The position numbers were made by a program, and so were the translations under genes. The notes below the pieces were generated by a model. It made no database searches. It saw only the letters and a list, made by a program, of their open reading frames with translations, and was not told the DNA's origin. A stretch of DNA of 64,000 nucleotides from Pelomonas margarita (GTDB lineage Bacteria > Pseudomonadota > Gammaproteobacteria > Burkholderiales > Burkholderiaceae_C): positions 124,001-188,000 of the forward strand of contig NZ_JBIGHW010000006.1 of assembly GCF_043555875.1 (NCBI RefSeq). Direction: 5' to 3'. Positions 22,567 through 31,814 of the stretch are shown one piece after another; the stretch's first letter is position 1, and every line of letters begins with the position of its first letter.

Positions 22567-24771
22567 TCAGCGAACTGCAGCCCGCTCGCTGACGACCTTG
22601 GGCGTCAGGAAGATCAGCAGCTCGGTCTTGGACGTCGTGCGCGTCTTGTTCTTGAACAGGTTGCCGACGAAGGGCACATCGCCCAGCAGCGGCACCTTGT
22701 TGATGGTCTCACCCTCGTCCTGGGTGTAGATGCCGCCGATGACCACCGTGCCGCCGTTCTCCACCAGCACCTGCGTCTGCACATGCTTGGTGTTGATCGC
22801 GTAGCCCTGCGGCGTCAGCGTGCCGCGGCTGTCCTTGTTGACATCCACGTTCAGGATGACGCTGCCTTCCGGCGTGATCTGCGGCGTGACCTCGAGCTTG
22901 AGGTTGGCCTTGCGGAAGGCGATGGACGTGGCGCCACTGGCGGTGGCGACCTGGTAGGGCAGTTCCTCGCCCTGCTCGATCAGCGCCTTGACCTGGTCGG
23001 CCGTGATGACGCGCGGGCTGGACACGACCTTGCCCTTGCCGTCGGACTCCAGCGCCGACAGCTCCAGGTTCAGAAAGCGGTTGGCGGTCGCGCTGAACAG
23101 CGACACGGCGACGGTCTGGGCCACAGCGCCAGCAAAGCTGTCCGACGAGGTGTTGGCCGGCAGGTTGACGAAGTTGGTGTTGTTGTAGCCCGGGTCGGTG
23201 GCGGTCTGACGCGTCTGCCAGCCGACGAGGTTGTAGTTGCTGCCCAGCGTCAGGTAGTTGCTACCGCCCACGTTGTAGCCCGGAACGCCCCCGGACTGGC
23301 CGCGGGCGTCGTAGCCACCCAGCTTCACCCCCAGCGCGCGGCCGAAGCGGTCATTGGCCTCGACGATGCGGGCCTCGATCAACACCTGGCGGACCGGGAT
23401 GTCGATCTTGGCGATCATGGCCTGGATCTCTTCGAGCTTGCTCGGGATGTCCGACACGAAGAGCTGGTTGGTGCGCGCCTCGGAGATGACGCTGCCACGC
23501 GGCGACAGGATGCGCGTGCCGGTGCCGGCGCCACCGCTGCTGCCACCGCCCGAGTTGCTGCCACCGCTGGCGCTGTTGCCGCCGGTGCCGATGCTCTGGC
23601 CCGTCAGGCCCTTGGCAATTTCCTCGGCCTTCACGTAGTTGAGCTGGAAGGACTGGGTGCGCACGGGCTCCAGCTGGGCGATGGCCGCCTTGGCCTCCAG
23701 GTCCAGCTTTTCCTTGGTGGCCAGCTCGTCCTTGGGCGCGATCCACAGCACGTTGCCGGACTTCTTCAGGCCCAGGCCCTTGGCCTGCATGATGATGTCC
23801 AGCGCCTGGTCCCAGGGCACGTCCTTCAGGCGCAGCGTGACGCTGCCGGTCACGGTGTCGCTGGTGACGACGTTGAAGTTCGTGAAGTCGGCAATGACCT
23901 GCAGCAGCGCGCGCACTTCGATGTTCTGGAAGTTCAGCGACAGCTTGTCGCCAGCGTAGCCTGGCCCCTGCGTGAGCTTGTTGGGGTCGACCTTCTGCGG
24001 CCGCACTTCCAGCACGAACTGGTTGTCGCTCTGGTAGGCGCTGTGCTCCCAGTTGCCCTTGGGCTCGACGATCATGCGCACACGGTCGCCCGACTGCGTC
24101 GTCGTGATCAGCTGCACCGGCGTGCCGAAGTCGGTCACGTCCACCTTGCGGCGCAGGTTCTCGGGCAGGCTGGAGCGCAAGAACTCCACCACCAAGCCCT
24201 GGCCCTGCTGCTGGATGTCGACGCCCACCTGGTTGCTCGGCAGGTTGACGATGACGCGGCCGGCCCCGTCGGCACCGCGGCGGAAGTCGATGTCGCGCAG
24301 CGGCTGAGGCGCGGCGTTCAGGCTCTGGGCGAAATGCACCGGCTCGCCGGGTGCCTGCACCGCCGCCACGGCGGCGTTGAGCACCAGCACCAGCGCGTTG
24401 CCTTCCAGCTTGGCGCTGTAGTTGGACGCCTGGCGCAGGTTGAGCACCACGCGCGAGCGATCACCCGCCTGGGCGACGTTGGCCGAGCGCAGGTTGCCCT
24501 GGTTGATGTCCACGAGGTTGCGACCGATGCCGTTGACGACGCCGGGCAGGTCGATGGCGATGCGCGGCGGCGTCTGCACGGTGAAGCCCGTGGGCACGGC
24601 CGGCAGCGGTTCGCTGAGCTCGATGCGCACGACATCCACACCCGCCTGCTGGCTGGAGTTGATCGCCCGGATCTGGGTCTGCGCCCATGCCGCTGGCGCG
24701 CACAGCAGCGCAAAGGCAACCCCCAGCAACCCGCTACGCCCCATGGCCTTGTTCTCCTGCAGTGTCTTCAT
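22567..24771 (-). CDS. pilQ: PilQ, type IV pilus secretin
   Basis: The 734-residue outer-membrane secretin through which the pilus passes. A signal peptide ends in AWAQ. Two AMIN-type peptidoglycan-binding regions lie in about the first 270 residues, then a secretin N-terminal domain (KLSLNFQNIEVRALLQVIAD) and an N1 region with a Gly/Ser-rich insertion near residues 395-420. The secretin core ends in VPLLGDVPFVGNLFKN. Its ATG overlaps the pilP stop (ATGA). It is the fifth gene of pilMNOPQ. Confidence 0.96.
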   Translation of the reverse strand: MKTLQENKAMGRSGLLGVAFALLCAPAAWAQTQIRAINSSQQAGVDVVRIELSEPLPAVPTGFTVQTPPRIAIDLPGVVNGIGRNLVDINQGNLRSANVAQAGDRSRVVLNLRQASNYSAKLEGNALVLVLNAAVAAVQAPGEPVHFAQSLNAAPQPLRDIDFRRGADGAGRVIVNLPSNQVGVDIQQQGQGLVVEFLRSSLPENLRRKVDVTDFGTPVQLITTTQSGDRVRMIVEPKGNWEHSAYQSDNQFVLEVRPQKVDPNKLTQGPGYAGDKLSLNFQNIEVRALLQVIADFTNFNVVTSDTVTGSVTLRLKDVPWDQALDIIMQAKGLGLKKSGNVLWIAPKDELATKEKLDLEAKAAIAQLEPVRTQSFQLNYVKAEEIAKGLTGQSIGTGGNSASGGSNSGGGSSGGAGTGTRILSPRGSVISEARTNQLFVSDIPSKLEEIQAMIAKIDIPVRQVLIEARIVEANDRFGRALGVKLGGYDARGQSGGVPGYNVGGSNYLTLGSNYNLVGWQTRQTATDPGYNNTNFVNLPANTSSDSFAGAVAQTVAVSLFSATANRFLNLELSALESDGKGKVVSSPRVITADQVKALIEQGEELPYQVATASGATSIAFRKANLKLEVTPQITPEGSVILNVDVNKDSRGTLTPQGYAINTKHVQTQVLVENGGTVVIGGIYTQDEGETINKVPLLGDVPFVGNLFKNKTRTTSKTELLIFLTPKVVSERAAVR

Positions 24772-25292
24772 CGTCCCTTCTCCTGTAGCTGGAGGGTACT
24801 GGTGCGTTCAATCCACTCGCCCGCAGCGTCCTGGACGACTTCTCGCAACGTGATTTCGGTTTCGCTGATCTTGGTGACGCGACCGAAGTTCTGACCGAGG
24901 TAGTCCCCGGCCTTGACCTGGTAGAGCAGGTTGTCGACGCGCAGCAGCGCATAGCGCCGGTTGTCGCGCGTCAGACTGCCCACCATGGACATGCTGTCCA
25001 GCGGGTAGGCCTCCAGCGGCTCCTTGCGCCGGTTGATCTCGGCCGTCAGCAGCGAGTTGGGCTGGGCCGCCTCCTGCTTGATGGCGACGCTGAGCTTCTG
25101 CGTGCTGAACGGATCCACCCCGGCCAACGACTCGTAGGGCTGGGGCAGGAACTTCTTGGGCGGCAGCAGCGGCGTGACGGACGGCTTGGCCTCCTTGCGC
25201 TGCTGCTCCATCCACTGGCGCAGCTCTTCCACATCGCTGCCACAGCCGGCCAGGCCCACCGTGGCGGCCACACACATCAGCAGCCGCTTCAT
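24768..25292 (-). CDS. pilP: PilP, pilus alignment lipoprotein
   Basis: A 174-residue lipoprotein with a short signal peptide and lipobox LAGC (Cys17). PilP links the inner-membrane PilN-PilO pair to the PilQ secretin. The C-terminal beta domain (LLRVDNLLYQVKAGDYLGQNFG) is typical. It overlaps pilO and pilQ by four bases on either side. Confidence 0.94.
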   Translation of the reverse strand: MKRLLMCVAATVGLAGCGSDVEELRQWMEQQRKEAKPSVTPLLPPKKFLPQPYESLAGVDPFSTQKLSVAIKQEAAQPNSLLTAEINRRKEPLEAYPLDSMSMVGSLTRDNRRYALLRVDNLLYQVKAGDYLGQNFGRVTKISETEITLREVVQDAAGEWIERTSTLQLQEKGR

Positions 25293-25966
25293 TTCTTGCC
25301 TCCAGCCTTGGCGGAAGCCTTCTTCTGATCCGCCACTTCCGCTGCATCGAGGTAGCGGTAGGTGCGGGCCGTGGCCTCCATGCTCAGCGGGCTGTTCGGC
25401 GCCGGCGGCGACGTGACGACGAGGTTGTGCAGCGTCACGATGCGAGACAGGTTGGCGACGTCGGCCGCGAAAGCGCCGATGTCGTGATACCGCCCCGACA
25501 CGCGCAGCGCAAAGGGCAGCTCGGCGTAGTAGTCCTTGATCAGCACCTGGCCCGGGCGGAACAGCTCGAACTGCAAGCCGCGGCCCACGCCGGCGCCGCT
25601 GATGTCGGACAGCAGCGAATCGATCTCGGCCTTGCCCGGCAACTGCTTCTCCAACTGCGTCACGTACTCCTCGACCTGGCTCTTCTGCTTGCGCAGCTCG
25701 GGCAGGTTGACGGCCTGGGCCAGCTTGCCCTGGAAGTCCTGGCGCAACTGCGGCTCGCGGGCCCGCTCTGCATCCAGTCCGGCTTGTTCGTCAGCCAGCA
25801 CGAAGAAGTAGCCGGCGGCGATCACAGCCACCATCACGCCCAGCGCGGAGGCCAGCTTGGGGGCGAGCGGCCACTGGCCGGGCTCCTTGGGGTTGAGCCC
25901 CTGGAACTGCGCGCTCAGGTCGTTGAACCAGGCGTTCACGTCAATCTTGGACAGTGCGATGGCCAT
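25289..25966 (-). CDS. pilO: PilO, pilus alignment inner-membrane protein
   Basis: A 225-residue PilO protein. It has a cytoplasmic N-terminus, one membrane segment at about residues 39-57, a coiled-coil (about 60-115) and a periplasmic ferredoxin-like domain. It pairs with PilN and holds PilP. It starts five bases after pilN and overlaps pilP. The C-terminus is Lys/Ala-rich. Confidence 0.94.
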   Translation of the reverse strand: MAIALSKIDVNAWFNDLSAQFQGLNPKEPGQWPLAPKLASALGVMVAVIAAGYFFVLADEQAGLDAERAREPQLRQDFQGKLAQAVNLPELRKQKSQVEEYVTQLEKQLPGKAEIDSLLSDISGAGVGRGLQFELFRPGQVLIKDYYAELPFALRVSGRYHDIGAFAADVANLSRIVTLHNLVVTSPPAPNSPLSMEATARTYRYLDAAEVADQKKASAKAGGKK

Positions 25967-25971
25967 GTCGG

Positions 25972-26574
25972 TCAGCCCTTCTTCGGCGCGGAGGCGCCCG
26001 CAGCGGGTTCACGCGGCGGCACCTTGATCGTGACCGTCATGGAGAAGTCCAGCAGCCGCCGCGCGTCGCGCGTGCTGGTGCTGACGTTGGCGAGCTTCAC
26101 TTCGATCAGGTCCGGCTTCTCCAGCCATTCCGAGCCGCGCGAGATATTGCGCAGGAACTCGGAGACGCGCTCGTTCGTCTGCGCGATACCACTGACGTTC
26201 ACGGCCTTGTCGGACTGGCGGATGGCCGTCAGGTAGATGCCTTCAGGCGCCAGGCGGGCCAGGTCGTTGAGCAGGTGCACCGGCGTGTTGCGGTCGGTCT
26301 GCAGGTCTTCCACCGCACGCTGGCGCGACTTCAGCGACTCGATCTCCGCCTTCAGATTGGCGATGTCCTTGATCTGCGCCTCCAGGCGCGAGATCTCGTT
26401 CTGGATGTACTGGTTGTGCGCGCGCTGCTCCTGCGTCAGGAACTGCAGCAGCAAGTAGGCGGCCACGACCATGCCGGCCCCCACCAGCCCGGCCAGCCCC
26501 AGCCCCGCGAAGAACGCAGCTTTGCGCCGCTTGCGCCTTTCCTCTCGGTAAGGCAGCAGGTTGATCAGGATCAC
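25972..26574 (-). CDS. pilN: PilN, pilus alignment inner-membrane protein
   Basis: A 200-residue PilN protein. The conserved N-terminal INLLPYREERRKRRK binds PilM in the cytoplasm. It is followed by a membrane segment at about residues 23-44, a coiled-coil and a periplasmic domain. It overlaps pilM by four bases. Confidence 0.95.
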   Translation of the reverse strand: MILINLLPYREERRKRRKAAFFAGLGLAGLVGAGMVVAAYLLLQFLTQEQRAHNQYIQNEISRLEAQIKDIANLKAEIESLKSRQRAVEDLQTDRNTPVHLLNDLARLAPEGIYLTAIRQSDKAVNVSGIAQTNERVSEFLRNISRGSEWLEKPDLIEVKLANVSTSTRDARRLLDFSMTVTIKVPPREPAAGASAPKKG

Positions 26575-27650
26575 TGGAAGAACCTCCGCATCGCGAGGCC
26601 GCAGGCGGTCAGATAGGACGGCGCCTCACGACGCAGCCTGGGCTCGCGCACCGCGGAGCCCATGCCCATGTTCTCGAACGGGTTGACCACCATGCAGGCG
26701 AAGCCGGTCAGGTCGGTGACGCGCTCCTTCAAGCCCGGCAGGGTGGCCGTGCCACCGGCCAGCATCACGTAATGCACCTTGTGGTGCGGCGTGCTGGTGA
26801 AGAAGTACTGCAGCGCACGCCCGATCTCCTGCGACAGGCTGTCGACGAAGGGGTTGAGCACGCTGGTCTCGTAGTCCTCGGGCAGATCGTTGGACAGCTT
26901 CTTCTGCTCGGCCTCCTCGAAGGAGAAGCCGTACTGGCGCGAAATGAGCTGCGTCAGCTGCGAGCCGCCGAAGGATTGGTCGCGGTCGTACAGCAGCTCG
27001 TCGTCGCGCAGCACCTTGAGGCTGGTGGTGTCAGCACCGATCTCGAACAGCGCCACCAGCGCATCCTTGCCCTCATTGGGCAAGGCCTGCACGAGACGGC
27101 CCATGGCCATGCGGGAGGCGTGCGACTCGATGTCCAGCACGACGGGCCGCAGGCCCGCAGCCTCGGCCAGGCCCTGGCGGTCCTGCACACGGTCCTTGCG
27201 CGACGCAGCGATCAGCACCTCGACGTCCCCCACCGAGGTCGGGCTCGGGCCGATGACGCAGAAATCCAGACTCACCTCGTCCAGCGAGAACGGGATGTAC
27301 TGGTTGGCCTCGGCCTCGACCTGCAGCTCCAGCTCCTCCTCACGCAACCCGGCAGGCAGCATGATCTTCTTGGTGATGACGGCCGACTGCGGCATGGCCA
27401 GGGCAGCATCACGGGTCTTGGTGCCGCTGCGAGAGACGACGCGGCGCACGGCATCGGCCACCTCGTCGAACTTCTCGATCTGGCCGTCGGCAATCCAGCC
27501 CTTCTCGAAGGGCTCGCTGGCGAACCGCTCCAGCACGAACTCGCCGCTCTTGGTCTGGCTCAACTCCACCAGTTTGACGCTGGAGGAGCTGATATCCAAG
27601 CCGATCAAGGCTGGGTGCTTGCGACCCAAAAGCGCGTCAAGTATTCCCAT
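26571..27650 (-). CDS. pilM: PilM, actin-like pilus assembly protein
   Basis: A cytoplasmic actin-fold ATP-binding protein (359 residues from the ATG at 27650). It has a phosphate-1-like GLDISSSSVKLVELS, an adenosine-type MLAGGTATLPGL near the C-terminus, and an EVEAEANQYIPF-like region typical of PilM. A TTG at 27665 would add five residues. PilM recruits PilN and is the cytoplasmic part of the alignment complex. It is first in the pilMNOPQ unit, and a candidate promoter lies just upstream. Confidence 0.95.
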   Translation of the reverse strand: MGILDALLGRKHPALIGLDISSSSVKLVELSQTKSGEFVLERFASEPFEKGWIADGQIEKFDEVADAVRRVVSRSGTKTRDAALAMPQSAVITKKIMLPAGLREEELELQVEAEANQYIPFSLDEVSLDFCVIGPSPTSVGDVEVLIAASRKDRVQDRQGLAEAAGLRPVVLDIESHASRMAMGRLVQALPNEGKDALVALFEIGADTTSLKVLRDDELLYDRDQSFGGSQLTQLISRQYGFSFEEAEQKKLSNDLPEDYETSVLNPFVDSLSQEIGRALQYFFTSTPHHKVHYVMLAGGTATLPGLKERVTDLTGFACMVVNPFENMGMGSAVREPRLRREAPSYLTACGLAMRRFFQ

Positions 27651-27689
27651 GCCCCTTGATGCCAATACGAGAAGTACCGTATCGGACTA

Positions 27690-27718
27690 TTAATAAGTTA
27701 CTTGAATGCTAGCAGCAA
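27690..27718 (-). promoter_or_regulatory. candidate sigma-70 promoter of pilMNOPQ
   Basis: On the - strand TTGCTG (27713-27718), a 17-base spacer and TATTAA (27690-27695) form a reasonable promoter in an AT-richer stretch. The transcript would start near 27683, about 33 bases before the pilM ATG. Confidence 0.45.
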
Positions 27719-27883
27719 AGCCGTTGACACCGAACGAAAATCCGGCCCGAGCTGGTAACGCCACGTTGCTGAACATACACGATTCGACAATGAAACAAGC
27801 TCCTGACAAACACATGGCTGGCGTTGATTTGGCACAGATTCCCGGCGGCGTGCAGGCCGACTGATCGGGCCGGCAGCCCTTCC

Positions 27884-27889
27884 TATAAT
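27884..27889 (+). promoter_or_regulatory. candidate -10 element of the PBP1A gene
   Basis: A perfect TATAAT lies 45 bases upstream of the PBP1A ATG. No good -35 box was found at the usual spacing, so it may depend on an activator or be fortuitous. Confidence 0.35.
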
Positions 27890-27934
27890 CCGCCGCCTCC
27901 CTCCCATGCGCCTGCGGGCGTGCTCAGCCGGCAC

Positions 27935-30325
27935 ATGAAAGACAAGTCTCGATCCGCTGCGCCCGACGCAGCCGCCAGCCCCGCGCCGCATCCACGATTT
28001 GCCCGCACGCTGGCGGCCCGCCTGGGCCGGCTGATGCTGTGGGGCCTGGGTTTGCTGGCGGGCGGGGCCTTGGCCGTGGCGCTGCTGCTGGCACTGGGCC
28101 TGGCGCTGGCCTACCCCAAGCTGCCTGACATCAGCGGCCTGACCGACTACCGCCCCAAGTTGCCCATGCGCGTGCTGTCCAGTGACGGGGTGCTGCTGGG
28201 CGAGTTCGGCGAGGAACGCCGCAACTACCTGCCCATCCAGCAGATCCCCAAGCTGATGCAGGAAGCCGTGCTGGCCATCGAGGACGCGCGCTTCTTTCAG
28301 CATGGCGGCGTGGACTACCTGGGCGTCATCCGCGCCGGCCTGGCCAATGTCACGGAGTCGCGCAGCCAGGGCGCGTCCACCATCACGATGCAGGTGGCGC
28401 GTAACTTCTATCTGTCCACCGAGAAGACCTTCACGCGCAAGATCTACGAGATCCTGCTGGCGCTGAAGATCGAGGCCGCACTGCCCAAGGAGAAGATCCT
28501 CGAGATCTACATGAACCAGATCTTCCTGGGTCACCGCGCACATGGTTTCGCGGCAGCCAGCGAGATCTACTTCGGCAAGACGCTGGACAAGCTCAGCGTG
28601 GCCGAAGCAGCCATGCTGGCCGGCCTGCCCAAGGCCCCCTCCTCCTACAACCCGATCAACAACCCCAAGCGCGCGACGATCCGGCAGCAGTACATCATCG
28701 AGCGCATGTACGAGACGGGCTACATCACCGAGGAGCAGCGGGATGAGGCCAAGGCCGAGAAGCTGCGCATCCGGCCGGTGCAGACCTCGGTCTCGCACGC
28801 CGAGTTTGTGGCCGAAGCCGCCCGCCAGCTGATCTTCAGTCAGTACGGCGAGGAGTCCTACTCGCGCGGCCTGAACGTCTACCTGACGCTGGACAGCGCC
28901 GAGCAGAACGTGGCCTACCGCGCGCTGCGGCGCGGCATCCTGGACTATGAGAAGCGCCAGATCTACCGTGGCCCCGAGGCCTACGCGGACCTGCCTGGCG
29001 ACGCCAAGGAACTGGACGCCCGAGTCGCGCTGCTGCTGGCCGATCACCCGGCCAATGACGAACTGCTCGCGGCCGTCGTCCTCAGCGCCGACCCCAAGAA
29101 GGTAACCGCGGTGCTGCAGAGCGGCGATGCCATCACCATCACCGGCGACGGCCTGCGCCCGGCCACCTCCGGCCTGTCCGACAAGGGCAACCCCAAGACG
29201 CGCATCCGCCGCGGCGCCGTCATCCGCGTGGTCAAAGGCCCCAAGCAGAAGGACGGCGGCGAGTGGACCATCACGCAACTGCCTGAGGTGGAAGGCGCCT
29301 TCGTGTCGCTGGACCCGCGAACCGGCCAGGTGCGCGCGCTAGTGGGCGGCTTCGACTACGCCAAGAACAAGTTCAACCACGTGACGCAGGCCTGGCGCCA
29401 GCCGGGCTCCAGCTTCAAGCCCTTCATCTACTCCGCCGCGCTGGAGAAGGGCTTCACACCGGCCACCATCGTCAATGACGCGCCGCTGTTCTTCGACGCC
29501 GGCACAACCGGCAGCCAGCCGTGGGAGCCCAAGAACTACGACGGCAAGTTCGAAGGCCCGATGCCGCTGCGCACGGCGCTGGCCAAGTCCAAGAACATGG
29601 TGTCCATCCGCGTGCTGCACTCGGTGGGCGTGAAGGAGGCGCAGGAGTGGATCACCCGCTTCGGCTTCGAAGCGGAGAAGCACCCGGCCTACCTGACCAT
29701 GGCGCTCGGGGCCGGCTCGGTGACGCCGATGCAGATGGCCCAGGGCTATGCCGCCTTTGCCAATGGCGGCTACCGCATCAGCCCCCAGCTGATCGCCCGC
29801 GTCACCGACAGCAATGGTCGCCTGCTCTACGAAGCCCAGACCATCGCGCTCGCCGAGGAGGCCCGCGCCATCGAGCCGCGCAACGCCTTTTTGATGAGCA
29901 GCCTGCTGCAGGAGGTCACCCGCAGCGGCACGGCGGCGCGCGCCCAGGCGACACTGAAGCGCCCGGACATCTACGGCAAGACCGGCACCACCAACGACTC
30001 GATGGATGCCTGGTTCGCCGGCTACCAGAAGGAGCTGGTCGCCGTCGTCTGGATTGGCTACGACCAGCCGCGCAAGCTCGGCGACCGGGAGACCGGCGGG
30101 GGCTTGAGCCTACCGGTGTGGATCGAGTACATGGGCTTTGCGCTGAAGAACAAGGCGGTCGATGAGATCACGCCACCCGAGGGTGTGGTCAACCTCAAGG
30201 GCGAGTGGTTCTACGAGGAATTCACGTCCGGCAGCGGCGTGAAGGAACTCGCGGCCGAACCCAACGCGCCACCGGCAGCAACCGACGACGAGAAGAAGTC
30301 CATCCTGGACCTCTTCAAACGCTGA
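27935..30325 (+). CDS. mrcA: penicillin-binding protein 1A (bifunctional peptidoglycan synthase)
   Basis: A class A PBP of about 796 residues with glycosyltransferase and transpeptidase activities in the periplasm. After a membrane anchor at about residues 34-60, the GT51 domain shows EDARFFQHGGVDYLG, GASTITMQVARNFYL and KILEIYMNQIFLG. The transpeptidase domain has the SxxK motif (PGSSFKPF), SKN and KTGTTN. An insert between the domains is the usual OB-like region of PBP1A. The ATG at 27935 is chosen because upstream residues carry no family character. The gene is divergent from pilM, the common arrangement in proteobacteria. Confidence 0.95.
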   Translation: MKDKSRSAAPDAAASPAPHPRFARTLAARLGRLMLWGLGLLAGGALAVALLLALGLALAYPKLPDISGLTDYRPKLPMRVLSSDGVLLGEFGEERRNYLPIQQIPKLMQEAVLAIEDARFFQHGGVDYLGVIRAGLANVTESRSQGASTITMQVARNFYLSTEKTFTRKIYEILLALKIEAALPKEKILEIYMNQIFLGHRAHGFAAASEIYFGKTLDKLSVAEAAMLAGLPKAPSSYNPINNPKRATIRQQYIIERMYETGYITEEQRDEAKAEKLRIRPVQTSVSHAEFVAEAARQLIFSQYGEESYSRGLNVYLTLDSAEQNVAYRALRRGILDYEKRQIYRGPEAYADLPGDAKELDARVALLLADHPANDELLAAVVLSADPKKVTAVLQSGDAITITGDGLRPATSGLSDKGNPKTRIRRGAVIRVVKGPKQKDGGEWTITQLPEVEGAFVSLDPRTGQVRALVGGFDYAKNKFNHVTQAWRQPGSSFKPFIYSAALEKGFTPATIVNDAPLFFDAGTTGSQPWEPKNYDGKFEGPMPLRTALAKSKNMVSIRVLHSVGVKEAQEWITRFGFEAEKHPAYLTMALGAGSVTPMQMAQGYAAFANGGYRISPQLIARVTDSNGRLLYEAQTIALAEEARAIEPRNAFLMSSLLQEVTRSGTAARAQATLKRPDIYGKTGTTNDSMDAWFAGYQKELVAVVWIGYDQPRKLGDRETGGGLSLPVWIEYMGFALKNKAVDEITPPEGVVNLKGEWFYEEFTSGSGVKELAAEPNAPPAATDDEKKSILDLFKR

Positions 30326-30331
30326 GCAGCG

Positions 30332-30664
30332 TCAGGCGCTGAACGTCAGCGCCTGGTCGGCCTGCTCGCTCGCGCTGCGGGACAGGCAGGCCAGGAACTC
30401 GTGGCCCTCGCGGTCCACCCATTGCGCGCCGTTCCACCGGAAGTGGTAGCCGCCCGAGCGCGCCGCCAGCCAGATCTCCTGCAGCGGCGGCTGCGTGTTG
30501 ATGACGATCTTGCTGCCACCCGGCAGGCTGAGCTCCAGCAGGCCGCCGGTGCGGTGGCTGTCGATGTCGACCACATCATCGTCCAGCCAGGCATCGACCT
30601 GCGCCTCGATGCGGGCCAGCAGTGCGTGGGATTTGGCGTGGTAATCAGCGTCGGACAGGGACAT
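30332..30664 (-). CDS. cyaY: CyaY, bacterial frataxin
   Basis: A 110-residue frataxin that binds iron and modulates iron-sulphur cluster assembly. The acidic N-terminal helix ends in DDDVVDIDSH. The conserved sheet follows: NTQPPLQEIWLAARSGGYHFRW, then a Trp-rich end. The ATG at 30664 is preferred over the TTG at 30676. Its start codon is 11 bases from that of the divergent lptM. Confidence 0.93.
   Translation of the reverse strand: MSLSDADYHAKSHALLARIEAQVDAWLDDDVVDIDSHRTGGLLELSLPGGSKIVINTQPPLQEIWLAARSGGYHFRWNGAQWVDREGHEFLACLSRSASEQADQALTFSA
30333..30355. terminator. hairpin between mrcA and cyaY
   Basis: A perfect 10-bp stem (30333-30342 with 30346-30355, loop ACG) lies seven bases after the mrcA stop and overlaps the cyaY stop codon. 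There is no U-tract, so it may act as a weak or factor-assisted terminator or as 3'-end protection. Confidence 0.4.
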
Positions 30665-30675
30665 AAACTGCGGCA

Positions 30676-30822
30676 ATGAAGAGAACTGTCGTCAGTGTAG
30701 GTGGGCGCCTGATTGCCCTGACCATCACCCTTGCCGCACTTGCGGGTTGTGGACAGAAGGGGCCGCTGACGCTACCCAAGCCAACCGACGCGGCCTCAGC
30801 ACCCAAGTCGGCGGCGCGTTAG
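30676..30822 (+). CDS. lptM: LptM (YifL)-type small lipoprotein
   Basis: A 48-residue lipoprotein. The signal peptide ends in the lipobox LAGC (Cys25), followed by GQKGPLTLPKP, the hallmark of LptM. LptM assists disulphide maturation of the LptD-LptE lipopolysaccharide translocon (family knowledge). It starts in the short gap next to cyaY, and its stop overlaps that of the convergent transporter gene by four bases. lysA, its usual downstream neighbour in many proteobacteria, is not there. Confidence 0.88.
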   Translation: MKRTVVSVGGRLIALTITLAALAGCGQKGPLTLPKPTDAASAPKSAAR

Positions 30823-31814
30823 GCGCGCCCCTCCTCGACCGCGTGGCAGGCCACGCGCACGCCACGAATCTCCAGCAGCGCCGGCCGCTCGGCCTTGCAA
30901 CGCGCGTTCGCCAGCGGGCAGCGCGGGTGGAAGCTGCAACCGCTGGGCGGGTTCAGCGGGTTGGGCACCTCGCCCTGCACGGGCGTGCGGGCGCGGCCGG
31001 TCATGTGGATGTCCGGGATCGCGTCCAACAGCATGCGCGTGTACGGATGCCGGGGCGCCGAGAACAGCGTCGCCTTGTCGGCCACCTCCACCAGACGGCC
31101 CAGATACATCACCCCCACCTCGTCCGCCACGTGGCGCACGACGGCCAGGTTGTGCGAGATGAAGAGATAGGTCAGGCCCTGCTCGCGCTGCAGGTCCTTC
31201 ATGATGTTGAGGACCTGCGCCTGCACCGACACATCGAGCGCCGACGTGGGCTCGTCGCAGACCAGGAACTCCGGCTGCGTGGCCAGCGCCCGCGCGATGG
31301 AGATGCGCTGACGCTGGCCGCCCGAGAACTGGTGCGGGAACTTCAGCGCATCGGCCGGGTTCAGGCCCACCGAGCTGAGCAGTTCGCCGACGCGCTGGCG
31401 CGCCTCGGCATCGGTCTTGATGAGGCCGTGCTCGCGCAGCGGCTCGGCAACGATGTCCAACACCTTCCAACGCGGGTTCAGCGACGCATAGGGGTCCTGG
31501 AAGATCATTTGCATGCGCCGGCGCAGCTTGGCAGCCCCAGGGCCCGACAACGTCTTCGCAATGTCCTCGCCATCGAAGCTGACACTGCCTTGCGTCGCAC
31601 CATACAGCCCCACCAGCAGCCGCGCCACGGTGCTCTTGCCGCAACCGCTCTCGCCCACCAGCGCCAGCGTCTTGCCACGCGCGATGCTGAAGGACACACC
31701 GTCCACCGCATGCACAAAAGCCTTGGGCTTGCGTTCGATGACGCGGTTCAACCACGGCGGCGAGACGTCGAACTGCTTGGCGAGGTCACGCACCTCCACG
31801 AGCGGCTTGCTCAT
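30819..31814 (-). CDS. peptide-type ABC transporter ATPase (DppF/OppF family)
   Basis: A 331-residue ATPase. It has Walker A GESGCGKST, signature FSGGQRQRISIARAL, Walker B FLVCDEPTSALD and switch His in FISHNLAVV. The C-terminal oligopeptide-transport extension carries the Cys motif GCSFHPRCPLANARC. It is last of four genes encoding a Dpp/Opp/Gsi-type importer. The substrate (peptide, glutathione or metal chelate) cannot be told. Confidence 0.92.
   Translation of the reverse strand: MSKPLVEVRDLAKQFDVSPPWLNRVIERKPKAFVHAVDGVSFSIARGKTLALVGESGCGKSTVARLLVGLYGATQGSVSFDGEDIAKTLSGPGAAKLRRRMQMIFQDPYASLNPRWKVLDIVAEPLREHGLIKTDAEARQRVGELLSSVGLNPADALKFPHQFSGGQRQRISIARALATQPEFLVCDEPTSALDVSVQAQVLNIMKDLQREQGLTYLFISHNLAVVRHVADEVGVMYLGRLVEVADKATLFSAPRHPYTRMLLDAIPDIHMTGRARTPVQGEVPNPLNPPSGCSFHPRCPLANARCKAERPALLEIRGVRVACHAVEEGRA

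Noticed and set aside
22354..24894. 846-codon open frame on the + strand opposite pilQ
   Set aside because: It is a mirror frame of pilQ and shows no recognisable features.
27698..29278. 526-codon open frame on the - strand opposite the PBP1A gene
   Set aside because: It lies opposite the catalytic domains of PBP1A, has no family features, and also reads through the pilM/mrcA promoter gap.
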